A DNA stretch of 64,000 bases from Streptococcus ictaluri 707-05 (lineage in GTDB: Bacteria; Bacillota; Bacilli; Lactobacillales; Streptococcaceae): positions 372,001-436,000 of the forward strand of contig NZ_AEUX02000006.1 in the NCBI RefSeq assembly GCF_000188015.2, given 5' to 3'. Below, in pieces: positions 1-10,275 of the stretch (the stretch's first letter is position 1; each line of letters opens with the position of its first letter). The notes beneath the pieces are model-generated. The model was not told the DNA's origin. It ran no database searches and worked only from the letters and a program-made list of their open reading frames with translations. The position numbers and the translations under genes are program-made.

Positions 1-1190
1 TCTACACCGTCCACTAAAATCCTTCCAAAAGTGACATCATAAAACCGTGGAATGAGATTTACCAATGAGGATTTGCCAGACCCAGTCGATCTAATAAAGG
101 CAATGGTTTCACCTGGCTTGGTTTTAAAAGAAATGTTGTGCAAGACCGGGCTTTCAGTTTCACCTGGATAAGCAAAAGTGACGTTGTCAAATTCCAAATA
201 ACCTCGTGTTTTGGTTTCTGTAATTCCTTCTTCATTTTTTGAAATAGACAGAGGCATTTCCATAACTTCTTGAATCCGTTTACTAGAGACAGACATCTTT
301 GGATACATGGTAAAAAGATTGGCAAACATTAAAAAAGAAAAGAGAGCATGGAAACTGTATTCGATAAAGGCAACCATATCCCCAATCTGAAATTGCCCCT
401 TGGCAAGTGGATCAAGAGCAAACCAAACAATAGCCACGATCATGGCAATGATAATTTGGACAAATAAGGGTTCCGTTAGGCCAGTTAGTGTAAATAATCG
501 TTTTGAAATATCAGCATAGTCATCGTTTTGTTGCTGGAAGCGGTCTTCTTGAAAGTCTTCGCGTGAGAAAGCTCGAATAACTCTTAGACCCGTCAAATTT
601 TCACGAACCAATTGATTAATGTGATCCAAACGTTCTTGTTGCTCTTCTGAGAGAGGCCTTGTTTTAATAGCTACATAAAACACCACCATGACTAGAAATG
701 GCATAGAAACGGCAACGATCCAGGCTAAAGAAGGACTAGTTAAAAAAATCATGACAACCGAAAAAATCATCATTAAGGGTGTGACAACACCAATCCGAAG
801 AGACATTTCAGCAAATTGCATCAAGACAAAAGCATCACTTGTCATGCGCGTCACTAAGGAAGCGACTCCAATTTTTTCATATTCTTGATGAGAGTAATCC
901 TGCAAGCGACAATACATGTCATTTCTCAGCTCTTTAATCATGTTGGTAGTCAATTGCCCTGAAGCATAACTTAAAATAACCCTTCCAATGACCCCTAGTA
1001 TAATGATAACAAACATAATAGCTGCCCAATAATATAGAGCTTTTCGGTCATTTGTCATTATACCTTGATCAATCATACGGGCTAAAACCGTTGGTAAGCC
1101 TAGATTGACTAAAACAAATAACAAGCCTCCAATAATATCAAAGATCAGCCACTTAGGTTTGATTTTGAGATAAGACCAAATCAAATGCAT
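1..1190 (-). CDS. ABC exporter, fused permease-ATPase (3' end outside window)
   Basis: The first about 396 residues of a half-size ABC exporter; the gene runs off the left edge. The start ATG at 1190 is preceded by a strong GGAGG. Residues 1-290 form the transmembrane domain, with several hydrophobic helices and the exporter motif ENLTGLRVIRAF. The nucleotide-binding domain begins near residue 325 (YLEFDNVTFAYPG). The Walker A loop reads RSTGSGKSS, where the family has GSTGSGKSS: codon AGA (90-92) replaces the expected GGA, so the first glycine is arginine. Family knowledge: such proteins pair with a second half-transporter and export drugs or peptides. The signature motif and Walker B lie outside the window. 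The substrate is unknown. It stands downstream of an ABC-F gene but behind that gene's terminator, so it probably has its own transcript. Confidence 0.85.
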   Translation of the reverse strand, partial: MHLIWSYLKIKPKWLIFDIIGGLLFVLVNLGLPTVLARMIDQGIMTNDRKALYYWAAIMFVIIILGVIGRVILSYASGQLTTNMIKELRNDMYCRLQDYSHQEYEKIGVASLVTRMTSDAFVLMQFAEMSLRIGVVTPLMMIFSVVMIFLTSPSLAWIVAVSMPFLVMVVFYVAIKTRPLSEEQQERLDHINQLVRENLTGLRVIRAFSREDFQEDRFQQQNDDYADISKRLFTLTGLTEPLFVQIIIAMIVAIVWFALDPLAKGQFQIGDMVAFIEYSFHALFSFLMFANLFTMYPKMSVSSKRIQEVMEMPLSISKNEEGITETKTRGYLEFDNVTFAYPGETESPVLHNISFKTKPGETIAFIRSTGSGKSSLVNLIPRFYDVTFGRILVDGV

Positions 1191-1215
1191 CTTTTAGCCT
1201 CCTTTTTTAGTAATA

Positions 1216-1237
1216 CAAAAAAAGTGCCTAATGCACT
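1216..1237 (-). terminator. Rho-independent terminator after ABC-F gene
   Basis: The hairpin agtgcctaatgcact (1223-1237) is followed on the minus strand by seven T residues. It separates the ABC-F gene from the ABC exporter. Confidence 0.8.
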
Positions 1238-1291
1238 CTTTTTAAGTTATTACTAGTTTACCATAAAGAAATGAAATTGACATACTATTGC

Positions 1292-3160
1292 TTATTCTTC
1301 TAATCCGCTTAAATAATCAAATCGATCATATTTTTTTAGTAAGCTATCATTCAATTGGTCCAAATCTCTCTGAAGTTGAGCTAGCTGACCATAATCGCTG
1401 GCTACTTCAAGCATTTTTTCTTGAATAGCTTCGATTTCTTCTTCTATCTTAGCTATATCATCTTCAATGCTAGCCCATTCCTTTTTTTCCAGATAGGACA
1501 TACGCTTTTTAGCCGTCTCTTGTGGCTGTGGTTTTACAGCTTCTTTTACTTTTTCAGAAGCTTTTATTTCTTTAAGTAGGCTTTTATCATCTAAATAATC
1601 ACTATAATTTCCATAGAAGACTTTAATATCACCCTCTTCAAACGCTAATATCTTTGTGGCCACTTTATCTAAGAAGTAGCGGTCATGACTGACTGTAATA
1701 ACGGGCCCAGAAAAATGGTTTAAAAAGTTTTCTAGTACCGTCAAAGTGGCAATATCTAAGTCATTGGTGGGCTCATCAAGGAGCAAAACATTGGGCTTTT
1801 CAATCAAAAGCTTTAATAAATAAAGCCGTTTTTTCTCTCCTCCAGATAATTTTCCAATAAGAGTTCCATGACTAGAGCGAGGGAATAAAAATTGTTCTAA
1901 GAGCTCACTAATACTGCTTGTTCCTACGCTGGTTTTTACTTCGTCAGCAACTTCTTGCAAATAAGTAATGACACGTTTAGAGTCATCCATACCTTTAATC
2001 TGCTGAGAAAAATAAGCCACCCGTACCGTTTCACCAATATCTAAGTGACCTGATGTGGGACTCAAATCTCCATTAATCAAGTTCAAGAGAGTTGATTTTC
2101 CGACACCATTATCACCAACAATACCAATACGATCACTATTTTGGATGATGAGGTTAAAGTTCTTAATCAATTCTCTTTTATCATAAGCAAATGACAGGTC
2201 TTGGAAATGAATAACCTTTTTACCAATTCGGCTTGTCTCAAAAGAGATAGCTAATTCCTCTTGGTTTGTTTCTTGATGAACCTGATCTTTTAATGCTTCA
2301 AAACGATTAATTCTAGCTTGCTGTTTTGTCGCCCGCGCTTGCGGCTGGGTTCGCATCCAAGCTAGCTCTTGTTTGTAAAGCTGCTTCTTTTTATGAAGAT
2401 TAGCTGCATCACGCTCATCTTGTTCTGCCCTTAAACGAACATAGTCTTGGTAATTGCCTTGATATTCAGTTAAACCACCCTTATCTAACTCAAAAATACG
2501 TGTCGCTACTTGGTCTAAAAAATAACGATCATGGGTAATGAAGAGAACTGTTTTCTTACTGGTTTTCAAATAATTGGTTAGCCAAGCAATGGTTTCGATA
2601 TCTAAATGGTTGGTTGGCTCATCCAAAAGCAATAAATCGGCAGAGCCTAAAAGCACTTGCGCTAGCTGAACGCGACGTCGCATCCCACCAGATAATTGCC
2701 CTACCTTTGCAGAAAGATCACTAATTCCTAGCTGGTTTAGGACTGTTTTGACATCACTTTCAATAGACCAAACATCCAATTGATCCATCTCTGCCATTAG
2801 TTTTTCTAATTGACTTTGCTGGCTCTCAGCATAATCCGCCATCAGTAATTCATACTGGCGAATCAACTGCATTTCCTTTAAATCAGATGAAAGAATCGTA
2901 TCTAAAACAGTCTGCTCATCATCAAATTCGGGATCCTGAGTTAAATAGGCAATGCTGTAATCATTTGCCTTTAAGAAAGGTGAGAGGTCGCCATCATAAC
3001 CCAATTTGCCTGATAAGACATCCAAAAGAGTTGTTTTTCCTGTCCCATTGACACCAATAATACCAATACGATCAAAATCATGAATAATAAATGAAATCTG
3101 CTCAAAAACCTTCTTATCCCCAACAGATTTACTTAAGTGATCAACAATAAAATTACCCAT
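1292..3160 (-). CDS. ABC-F family ATPase (Uup/YfmR-like)
   Basis: A 622-residue soluble protein with two ABC ATPase domains and no membrane segment, which defines the ABC-F class of ribosome-acting ATPases. Domain 1 has Walker [10 protein letters not shown] (about residue 36), signature LSGGMRRR and Walker [13 protein letters not shown]. Domain 2 has [17 protein letters not shown] and [12 protein letters not shown] charged P-site tRNA-interaction linker ([16 protein letters not shown]) lies between them, and a C-terminal coiled coil covers about residues 545-622. The C-terminal coiled coil and lack of specialised linker length favour a housekeeping Uup/YfmR-type factor over an antibiotic-resistance protein, but this is inference. 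The start overlaps the end of cca by 8 bases, so the two are probably co-translated. Confidence 0.9.
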   Translation of the reverse strand: MGNFIVDHLSKSVGDKKVFEQISFIIHDFDRIGIIGVNGTGKTTLLDVLSGKLGYDGDLSPFLKANDYSIAYLTQDPEFDDEQTVLDTILSSDLKEMQLIRQYELLMADYAESQQSQLEKLMAEMDQLDVWSIESDVKTVLNQLGISDLSAKVGQLSGGMRRRVQLAQVLLGSADLLLLDEPTNHLDIETIAWLTNYLKTSKKTVLFITHDRYFLDQVATRIFELDKGGLTEYQGNYQDYVRLRAEQDERDAANLHKKKQLYKQELAWMRTQPQARATKQQARINRFEALKDQVHQETNQEELAISFETSRIGKKVIHFQDLSFAYDKRELIKNFNLIIQNSDRIGIVGDNGVGKSTLLNLINGDLSPTSGHLDIGETVRVAYFSQQIKGMDDSKRVITYLQEVADEVKTSVGTSSISELLEQFLFPRSSHGTLIGKLSGGEKKRLYLLKLLIEKPNVLLLDEPTNDLDIATLTVLENFLNHFSGPVITVSHDRYFLDKVATKILAFEEGDIKVFYGNYSDYLDDKSLLKEIKASEKVKEAVKPQPQETAKKRMSYLEKKEWASIEDDIAKIEEEIEAIQEKMLEVASDYGQLAQLQRDLDQLNDSLLKKYDRFDYLSGLEE

Positions 3161-4364
3161 CTACTTCTACCTCTCTAACAAAGCTTTCAATAGAGGCAAG
3201 CTCATTTTTCAAACGTCCCTCAACAATAGCTAATTCAATCAGCTCCAAGAGTTTTCCAAGATGCGGACCTGGCTTCATACCAAACGCTTGGATGAGAAAA
3301 GATCCATTAACCACAATATCATGCTTATCGTGTATACTCAAATTATCATAAAGCGTCTCTGTCCTGTCAAAATCAAAATCTAAGCCTTGCGCTTGACGTA
3401 GCTGCTCAACTAAATAGGCCAGTTCTTTACCATGGCGGTAAATATCTACCTCTGTCAAATCTCTTTGATCACGACTATGATAAAGACTAACCAATTGGTC
3501 TACACGACGTTGAAAATCATTAGAAGTTTTCCATGACCTTAAAAAAGCGCGTGGATTTTCGATAGACAGACTTAAGATAAGATAAGCCCAAGCTTGATGA
3601 TGATCTTCAAAAACATAGTTTTCCCTGAGTGAAGTCATCATTTCCATTAAAGCAACTGATTGATCTTTAAGTCCAGGTAAGTAAGTATTGGCCTGACAAT
3701 TTAACATAGCTGATAAACCTTTTCGCCAGTTGGGTGCCATGAGCAATTTATCAAATTCTATGAAAGAGCGCTCAATTGAAATTTTAGCTAAAAGAGGGGC
3801 ATGACTCTTCATAGCTTGAAAGGTCTGAGATTCAATATCAAAATTAAGACTTGCTGCGAAGCGAAAACCTCTCATAATGCGTAAGGCATCTTCTTCAAAA
3901 CGTTCTTGGGCTTTACCAACAGCACGTAACAAATGATTTTTTAAGTCATCTAAGCCAGTAAACTTATCAATCACCTGGCCTGATTCATCCAAAGCTAGCG
4001 CATTGACAGTAAAATCACGCCGTTTCAAATCTTCTTCTAAAGAGCGCACAAAAGAAACTTGACTTGGACGTCGGTAATCAACATAAACATCCTCTGTCCG
4101 AAAAGTGGTGATTTCGTACTCATTACCGTTTTCTAAAACAAGAACTGTTCCATGTTCAATCCCTACATCTACTGTTCGGGCAAAAATATGCTTGGTTTCT
4201 TCAGGATAGGAGCTTGTTGCAATATCGACATCATGGATGGGACGTCCTAAGAGACTATCTCTGACACTTCCTCCCACGAAATAAGCTTCAAAACCAGCTT
4301 CTTTAATTTTTTTTACTATTGGTAAAGCCTTCTGAAATTCAGAAGGCATTGTTATTAATTTCAT
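3153..4364 (-). CDS. cca: CCA-adding tRNA nucleotidyltransferase
   Basis: Adds or repairs the CCA 3' end of tRNAs. The 403-residue length suits class II Gram-positive enzymes. The nucleotidyltransferase head is at the N-terminus: [13 protein letters not shown] followed by HDVDIATS supplies the metal-binding Dx[13 protein letters not shown] and the basic motif [14 protein letters not shown] follow. The C-terminal half is the helical tRNA-binding body. The start ATG at 4364 has a modest AGGT ahead of it; an alternative MPS start lies 15 bases inside. It is coupled by overlap to the downstream ABC-F gene. Confidence 0.95.
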   Translation of the reverse strand: MKLITMPSEFQKALPIVKKIKEAGFEAYFVGGSVRDSLLGRPIHDVDIATSSYPEETKHIFARTVDVGIEHGTVLVLENGNEYEITTFRTEDVYVDYRRPSQVSFVRSLEEDLKRRDFTVNALALDESGQVIDKFTGLDDLKNHLLRAVGKAQERFEEDALRIMRGFRFAASLNFDIESQTFQAMKSHAPLLAKISIERSFIEFDKLLMAPNWRKGLSAMLNCQANTYLPGLKDQSVALMEMMTSLRENYVFEDHHQAWAYLILSLSIENPRAFLRSWKTSNDFQRRVDQLVSLYHSRDQRDLTEVDIYRHGKELAYLVEQLRQAQGLDFDFDRTETLYDNLSIHDKHDIVVNGSFLIQAFGMKPGPHLGKLLELIELAIVEGRLKNELASIESFVREVEVDG

Positions 4365-4454
4365 TTTATCTTACCTGTAACTGTTTTGGTTAAACACTCA
4401 CCCTCTGCCCAAAAGAGTCTCTCGTCCTTTGATGCAAAGACTTTCTCAATCCCA

Positions 4455-5306
4455 TCACAAAATGATAGGTGTCACACCAAAAGCAACTGCTCCTTCACCC
4501 AGATGGGTCGCAATCACAGAACCAAAATGAACTTCTTCAATTGGAAAAAGATAGCCATTATCTTTAAGCAATTGACTTAAGGTATCTGCTTTTTCTTGTG
4601 CTTTTGAATGGATAATAGATATCTCATAGTGACCATCTTGAGTCATATCCTTTAAGATATCAACTAAGCGTTTCATAGCTTTCTTTTCTGTCCGAACCTT
4701 CTCGTAAACGACAATCTTACCTTCTTGATCAAAATGTAAGATAGGCTTGATACTCAATAAATTACCTAATAAAGCAGAGCCATTAGAGAGTCGTCCGCCT
4801 TTCACCAAATGATTTAAATCATCAACCATAATAAAAGCTGTTGTACCATCAATTTGACGTTTCAGTTTAGACAAAATATCTTGAAACTCAAGGGATTGTT
4901 GCGACCACTCCACAACATTCTTGACCATACTAGCCAGAGGTGCTGAGGTGATTTTGCTATCAGGAAAGGCAATGGTTAAATCAGGATGTTCATCCACTAA
5001 AAATTGGATATTTTGCCAAAAACCTGAAATACCACCAGCTAGGAATAAAGCAATAACATGCGTGTAGTCTTTTGATGACAATAAGGTCAAAAGCTCATCT
5101 AATTCAGACAAACTTGGTTGACTTGTCTTTGGTAATTCTTGAGAGGCAGCCATCTTTTGGTAAAATTCTTCAAGACTTAAATTTTGGCCTTCGAAATAGG
5201 TTTGCTCTCCAATGATTACTGGAATATCTAAACTAAAAACGTCTGGATGTTGTCTTAGCTCTTCCGAAAGGGGTGCTGTGCTATCAGTTATTACTGCTAA
5301 TTTCAT
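4455..5306 (-). CDS. DegV family fatty-acid-binding protein
   Basis: A 283-residue DegV protein. The N-terminal signature [12 protein letters not shown], the central [12 protein letters not shown] and the C-terminal [11 protein letters not shown] are visible, as is the VKGGRLS loop. Family knowledge: DegV proteins bind long-chain fatty acids, and some (FakB) present fatty acids to the kinase FakA for phosphorylation. Which lipid this paralogue binds cannot be told from sequence. Its ATG overlaps the stop of the preceding DUF1149 gene (TAATG), which implies translational coupling. Confidence 0.9.
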   Translation of the reverse strand: MKLAVITDSTAPLSEELRQHPDVFSLDIPVIIGEQTYFEGQNLSLEEFYQKMAASQELPKTSQPSLSELDELLTLLSSKDYTHVIALFLAGGISGFWQNIQFLVDEHPDLTIAFPDSKITSAPLASMVKNVVEWSQQSLEFQDILSKLKRQIDGTTAFIMVDDLNHLVKGGRLSNGSALLGNLLSIKPILHFDQEGKIVVYEKVRTEKKAMKRLVDILKDMTQDGHYEISIIHSKAQEKADTLSQLLKDNGYLFPIEEVHFGSVIATHLGEGAVAFGVTPIIL

Positions 5307-5686
5307 TAATTTTTAAACTCCAAATTAATACCTGGACAATCCAAGGCAATCTCTGTTACTTCGTAAGTCAATCGTTTGACCATATCTAATAAAGGTGCTG
5401 CTAAAGATTCTACTTCTTCTTGAGTAAATTCACTTGGCTTATCTACCAAACGATCCATGATGCGAACCATTTGTGAAATAACACCGCTAATCACAAACTC
5501 TTCTTTAACAATAACAAACTGCAAAACCGATACAATTGCGGTTTCTTTTTGTTCTTCATCTTTGTTGATCAATTGAAAAGTCACTTCAAAATTCGTTTCT
5601 GGTGTTCCATTTTCTTTTTCCCATTCTAAGTTTCTCGCATCGTAATGGTATTGATTCACAAATTCTTTTTCACGTACTAGTTTCAT
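5306..5686 (-). CDS. DUF1149 family small cytoplasmic protein
   Basis: A 126-residue acidic protein of the streptococcal DUF1149 type, related in fold to SecB-like proteins. I set the start at MKLVREKEF (5686) because AAGGAG lies about 10 bases upstream; the longer frame to 5719 has no better site. No signal peptide or membrane segment is present. The function is not known. It is directly coupled to the DegV gene. Confidence 0.75.
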   Translation of the reverse strand: MKLVREKEFVNQYHYDARNLEWEKENGTPETNFEVTFQLINKDEEQKETAIVSVLQFVIVKEEFVISGVISQMVRIMDRLVDKPSEFTQEEVESLAAPLLDMVKRLTYEVTEIALDCPGINLEFKN

Positions 5687-5757
5687 GTCTTGCTTCTCCT
5701 TGAAATCGATATGTCTCATTATAGCATAGATTTGAGTATTATTAAAGTATACTTAAA

Positions 5758-6279
5758 CTAGTATTTTTTCTGAGGATGACTCTCGACAATGGGTGAATTT
5801 GCAGCAAGGGCTTGTTGACCTTTTTCTAACAAAGCATAACCCCTTAAATCAAAACATTGTGACAATTCTTGTTCGTTATAATATTGGGCTACTGCTTCAT
5901 CCAAATCCTGGCGTTTCATTTTAGATAAGCCTTTAACTCCTTTTTGAGTCAAGAAACCTTTTAAGTCCGAGGCTGGTAAATGCCTTAAAGAATCAAATGC
6001 AGATTCTACCTGCACATAAGATTCTTGAATCAACCAGTCTAGTTCTTTTTGAGCATCAATCCCATAGGTAGTATAAAAATATTTGTGATGAGGATTGGCA
6101 GTGGTATAGGTTCCAAAATGGATACGCCAAAGCATAATAATATGTCCTGGCAAGAGCCCTTCTTTAGTGCGCACCATTTGTTTTTTGGCAATCGGTTTTC
6201 GAATGAGTTCTGTTTCATATTTAGCTAAAATAAAAGGCATTTCAGCATGATTTTCATAAACTTCTTGAATTGTTTTCAT
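5758..6279 (-). CDS. Hypothetical protein with SAP-like C-terminal motif
   Basis: A 173-residue soluble protein that I do not recognise as a named family. Residues about 105-130 (LKGFLTQKGVKGLSKMKRQDL) resemble the helix-extension-helix of SAP or HeH nucleic-acid-binding motifs. The rest is rich in aromatic residues, and there is no membrane segment. It stands alone between the DUF1149 gene and a terminator. The SAP-like assignment is inference from pattern only. Confidence 0.6.
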   Translation of the reverse strand: MKTIQEVYENHAEMPFILAKYETELIRKPIAKKQMVRTKEGLLPGHIIMLWRIHFGTYTTANPHHKYFYTTYGIDAQKELDWLIQESYVQVESAFDSLRHLPASDLKGFLTQKGVKGLSKMKRQDLDEAVAQYYNEQELSQCFDLRGYALLEKGQQALAANSPIVESHPQKKY

Positions 6280-6293
6280 TGTTTCATTATAAC

Positions 6294-6320
6294 AAAAAAA
6301 TCATCCAATTGGATGATTTT
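6294..6320 (-). terminator. Rho-independent terminator after GH73 gene
   Basis: The perfect hairpin tcatccaattggatga with A/T arms is followed by seven T residues on the minus strand, immediately after the first peptidoglycan hydrolase gene. Confidence 0.8.
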
Positions 6321-6324
6321 AGTT

Positions 6325-7038
6325 TTATTGATTAGATTGAAGTCGTAAGGCCCAAGCATCATCGACTGCAAGTGTCTCTGCATTGGTATAATTGCGACGG
6401 TGTGGATTCCACACGTAAGAGCTAACACCATCTGTCAATGCTGGTGAATAAGCATTAACCGTATCATAAGCCGTCAAACCATAAGTTTCAATAATATTGT
6501 TTAACTTAGCATTGTAGCTAGTATCTGTTGCATACAAACCTGTTAAAGCAGCTGTAGCATCTTGGTAAGAAAGGGTATTTGATTTTCTAGCCCCTGCATA
6601 TAAATCTGAACTCAACAAGTTGGCATAATCATTAAGAGAATCATAAATACTTGGATAAGCTCTAAAAGCTTGATCAAGAACATAGGTATTACCACTACCA
6701 TCATCTTCCCATGTTGACATTGTTACAGATGAGCCATTATATGCCCCCTTAATTCCAAAAAAGTTATAGTAGGGAGCTTGACTGAGACCAGATTGACCAT
6801 TACTTGACTCTAAAATAGCTTGAGCTATCATAACTGAAGCATATAGGTCACGCTCTTGTGCGATAGTACTTGCAGTAGCACCGATATTGTTGATAAAGGT
6901 CTGTGTTGCTGATCCAGAAACCGTTTGAGCTGAAACTCTTTTCGTATGGTTAGCTTGTCTGATTGAGCTGTAAGCGCCTAGAGCCGCCACAAAAACAAAA
7001 AGACCGATTAATAAAAGCTTACCTTTCTTCTTTGTCAT
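6325..7038 (-). CDS. GH73 N-acetylglucosaminidase (peptidoglycan hydrolase) 1
   Basis: A secreted or membrane-anchored hydrolase of 237 residues. Residues 8-25 form an N-terminal hydrophobic anchor. From about residue 45 comes a glucosaminidase domain with the catalytic Glu77 in [15 protein letters not shown] and the motif [15 protein letters not shown]. The [22 protein letters not shown] end is typical of the family. It cleaves glycan strands in remodelling or cell separation. It is paralogous to the next gene upstream (7190-7792), sharing nearly every motif in order. Its C-terminal tail is about 25 residues longer ([17 protein letters not shown]). Confidence 0.88.
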   Translation of the reverse strand: MTKKKGKLLLIGLFVFVAALGAYSSIRQANHTKRVSAQTVSGSATQTFINNIGATASTIAQERDLYASVMIAQAILESSNGQSGLSQAPYYNFFGIKGAYNGSSVTMSTWEDDGSGNTYVLDQAFRAYPSIYDSLNDYANLLSSDLYAGARKSNTLSYQDATAALTGLYATDTSYNAKLNNIIETYGLTAYDTVNAYSPALTDGVSSYVWNPHRRNYTNAETLAVDDAWALRLQSNQ

Positions 7039-7189
7039 TTATAAACTATCCTTCTTTTTCATTTTCATATGCTTTATTATATCATAGGAGCAGATAAATA
7101 AAACTTATCCACAGGTTATTTAATCGGATTGATAACTTTTGTCTTCAAATCGAAATATTTCTCCCAATTTTAAAGCAATCTGTGGATAA

Positions 7190-7792
7190 CTACTTGATAG
7201 GATAATCAAAATAATACAACTGATAAGTCTCAATAACCTGATTTAATTTTGCGGCATAAGCTGTATCTGTGGCATAAGTACCCGTTAGGTTTGTTGTTAC
7301 TTCTTGATAAGTATCTGCCTTCTTTTTATGGGTATTTTGATAAAGAGGATCACTTAATAAACGAGCATAATCTTCAAAACAAGCACTTAAATTGCCGTAA
7401 GAGCGAAAAGCATCATCAATTTGATAAAGATTACCCTGTCCGTCATCTTCTAAAGTAGGTAAGATAACCGAATGCCCCTTATAATTACCTTTGATTCCAA
7501 AAAAATTATAATATGGTTTTTGACTCAACTGAGATTGGCCATTATTTGATTCTAAAATAGCTTGTGCTAGCATAACAGAAGGATAGAGATCATGTCGTTG
7601 AGCAACTGTTTGAGCCGCATGACTGACCCTTGAAACAAAAAGATGCCTAGGGGTTTGGGCATAGGGACTAAATGCCACTTTAGCTTTATGAAGGCTACAA
7701 AAAGAAAAGATAAGATTCACTAATAGTAGTCCAAAAACTAGATTTTGCCATCCTTTACTAAGCCTTTTACTAGGTTTTCTCCTTTTTTTCAA
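7190..7792 (-). CDS. GH73 N-acetylglucosaminidase (peptidoglycan hydrolase) 2
   Basis: A 200-residue paralogue of the 6325-7038 product. It has a basic N-terminus, a hydrophobic anchor at residues 18-33, and a glucosaminidase domain with catalytic Glu81 in AQAILESNNGQSQLS, then [15 protein letters not shown] and GTYATDTAYAAKLNQVIETYQL. The two genes probably arose by tandem duplication and are separated by about 150 bases. No linker or wall-binding repeats are present, so activity is expected near the membrane. Confidence 0.87.
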   Translation of the reverse strand: MKKRRKPSKRLSKGWQNLVFGLLLVNLIFSFCSLHKAKVAFSPYAQTPRHLFVSRVSHAAQTVAQRHDLYPSVMLAQAILESNNGQSQLSQKPYYNFFGIKGNYKGHSVILPTLEDDGQGNLYQIDDAFRSYGNLSACFEDYARLLSDPLYQNTHKKKADTYQEVTTNLTGTYATDTAYAAKLNQVIETYQLYYFDYPIK

Positions 7793-7831
7793 AAATAGGA
7801 CTCCTTTTTTAGTAATTGCTTATAGTATATC

Positions 7832-7863
7832 AAAAAAACTAGAACCTTAGCAGATTCTAGTTT
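7832..7863 (-). terminator. Terminator of fru operon
   Basis: Inverted arms aaactagaa / ttctagttt (7836-7863), followed on the minus strand by a run of T, lie just after the fruA remnant. Confidence 0.8.
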
Positions 7864-7883
7864 AGACCTTTAAAACATTCTTT

Positions 7884-9595
7884 TTAAGCTTTTTTACGAA
7901 GTGCTCCAAATAGAAGACCTGATACAATAGCTCCAATAGTAATAAATACGAGATAAAGTAATGGATTGCTTGTTAAAGCGATAACAAAGATACCACCGTG
8001 AGGAGCCATTAATTTGATACCTGCAAGTCCAACAAGCGCACCTGTCAAAGCTGAGCCAGCAATGAAGCTTGGAATAGCACGCGCAGGGTCAGCGGCACCA
8101 AATGGAATGGCACCCTCAGTAATGAAAGATAAGCCCATAACAATATTCGTTAGACCAGATTCACGTTCTTCTTTTGTAAACTTATCTTTGAAGATCAATG
8201 TAGCCACAAATACTGCTAATGGTGGAACCATACCACCTGCCATAACGGCTGCCATAACTACTGACCCGCCATTAGCTACTGTTGCTGCTAAAGTCCCTGT
8301 ACCAAAGACATAGGCTGCTTTGTTAACAGGACCACCCATATCAACAGCCATCATACCACCGACTAATAATCCCATAAGGACAGCTGAGCTTCCAGAAAGG
8401 CCTTGTAAAAAGTCGTTAAGAGCTGTGTTAATTGCAGCCATTGGAATGTTGACAAAGAGCATCAAGAAACCAGTAACTAAGACACCAAGTAATGGATAAA
8501 GTAATATAGACTTGACCCCTTCTAGTGAGCTAGTAATTTTCGAAGAGCTAGGATGACACCACCCGCTAAGAAACCACCTACAAGTGCACCAAGGAATCCT
8601 GAAGGAACTCCTGCAAGCATAAGTGTTTTTTCTCCGCCAGCCGCAAATGGCACTTTACCAAAAGCAAGACCGCTTGAAGCAATGGCACCCGCTACAAAAC
8701 CAGCTACTAGACCTGGTTTTTCAGCAATCGAATAAGCAATATATCCTGCTAATACAGGCAACATGAATGAGAAGGCTGCACCACCAATTTTCATAAAAAT
8801 AGCAGCAAGCTCATGGTAAGAACCTAGATTTCCTAACTGATCTTTAGGCACTCCAAGCATATTATCAAGCAAGAAAGCTATGGCAATCATAATCCCGCCA
8901 CCAATAACAAATGGCAACATTTGCGAAACACCACTCATTAGATGTTTGTAGAAAGCTCCGCCAAGTCCATTTTTTTCTTGAGATGCATTAACGGTATTAG
9001 ACTGCTTAGCATGGTAAGTTGAAGCTTTACCTTCTAAAATAGTTGTAATCAATTCTTCACTTTTTTTAATGCCATCAGTAACTGGGCGTGACAACAATTG
9101 TTTGCCGTCAAAACGGTCCATCTCAACAGCTTTATCTGCTGCTACAATTACCCCTTTTGCTTTAGCAATATCTTCAGCTGTTAGTTTATTGCCAACACCA
9201 GAAGCACCGTTTGTCTCAACCTTGATACCCACACCCATTTGAGCGGCTTGTTTTTTCAAAGCTTCTTCAGCCATGTAGGTATGTGCAATACCCGTAGGAC
9301 AAGCTGTAACAGCAACGATAAAGTCTTGATTGTCCAAAATAGGGGTTGCGATTTCTTCTTTTTCTTCTTCAAAAGCATCAAAGACAGCTAACACATCTTC
9401 TGGGGTTTTAGCTTTACGTAAGCTATCTGCAAAACCATCTTTCAATAGGTACTGTGATAACTCCGCCAAAGCAGCTAAATGAGTATCATTAGCTCCTTGA
9501 GGTGCCGCAATCATGAAGAATAAATCTGTTGGTTGTCCGTCTAATGCTTTATAATCAATGCCTTTTTGTGATTTAGCAAAATAAGTCGCTTCTTT
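7884..9595 (-). pseudogene. fruA: fruA, fructose PTS EIIABC, 5'-deleted and frameshifted
   Basis: Remains of the fructose-specific PTS permease. Still readable are the second half of EIIA (DYKALDGQPTDLFFMIAAP), a complete EIIB with its phosphocysteine motif VTACPTGIAHTYMAEEAL, and EIIC. The N-terminal about 60-70 residues of EIIA, including the phospho-accepting histidine normally found in a GDGIAMPHS motif, are gone: the reading frame enters from fruB at 9572-9595. A second lesion at about 8522-8535 stops the frame (LRKLLAH then TAG). EIIC resumes in another frame with SLEGVKSILLYPLL, requiring a net loss of 3n+1 bases. The phosphorelay and transport function should be lost. Family length is about 650 residues. 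Confidence 0.9.
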
Positions 9596-10275
9596 AGTGA
9601 CTAAGAGTGCGCCATCGCCTGCCATTGAAATGATGGCTTGCTGGGCTCCCATCTCTAATAGGCGTCTGGCATAAGTTTCGACATCTTCAAGAGTCTTTAT
9701 AGGCTGTCCAAAGATAGCCTATAACTCATGATTATTTGGTTTGACTAACAAAGGCTGATAAGCTAAGGAATCCAATAAATTTTGGCCTTCAAAGTCACAA
9801 ACAACTTCTGCTCCTTTTTCTCTAACAAAAGGAATTAAATCTTTATAGACCTGATTGCCCAAAGAAGATGGTGCTGAACCTGCAAAGACAACAGTATCTT
9901 CATTAGTCAATTGATTTAAGATTGCCTTGAGCTCATTGAGTTCTTGCTTAGAAATCTCTGGACCTTGACCATTAATTTCAGTTTCTTGCTGAGATTTTAC
10001 CTTAACATTAATGCGTGTATCTTGATTAACAGAAACAAATCGAGACCTTATCCCTTCACTTGTTAAAGAATCTTCGATAAATTTTCCAGTAAAACCACCA
10101 AGAAAACCGGTTGCTACTGTTTCTATATCAAGCCTCTTTAAAATTCGGCTGACATTAATCCCTTTCCCCCTGCAAATTTATCATCACTGGCCATTCGATT
10201 CACTGAACCAATAGCTAATTGATCGATTCTAACAATAAAATCAATTGAAGGGTTGAGGGTCACGGTATAAATCAT
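9572..10275 (-). pseudogene. fruB: fruB, 1-phosphofructokinase, frameshifted, nonsense and 3'-deleted
   Basis: The start ATG at 10275 overlaps the fruR stop (ATGA). The frame reads [18 protein letters not shown] and continues to FAGGKG, where one base is missing near 10161-10166 (probably one G of a run). The correct frame resumes with INVSRILKR and reaches PLLVKPNNHEL, then a TAG at 9719-9721 where the next residues would be AIFGQP; a GAG-to-TAG change explains it. Reading on, ISMAGDGALLVTKEATYFAK is still 1-phosphofructokinase and then passes in frame into fruA EIIA. The catalytic C-terminal segment of ribokinase-type kinases (GAGDSMVAGF region) is absent. No active enzyme is expected. Confidence 0.9.

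Noticed and set aside
1292..3160. Antibiotic-resistance ABC-F (Msr/Lsa/OptrA type)
   Set aside because: The gene is coupled to cca, has a C-terminal coiled coil and lacks obvious mobile context; a housekeeping factor is more likely.
8014..9000. Plus-strand frames rich in Ala/Pro/Thr inside fruA
   Set aside because: They mirror the minus-strand membrane protein codons and lack ribosome binding sites; shadows.
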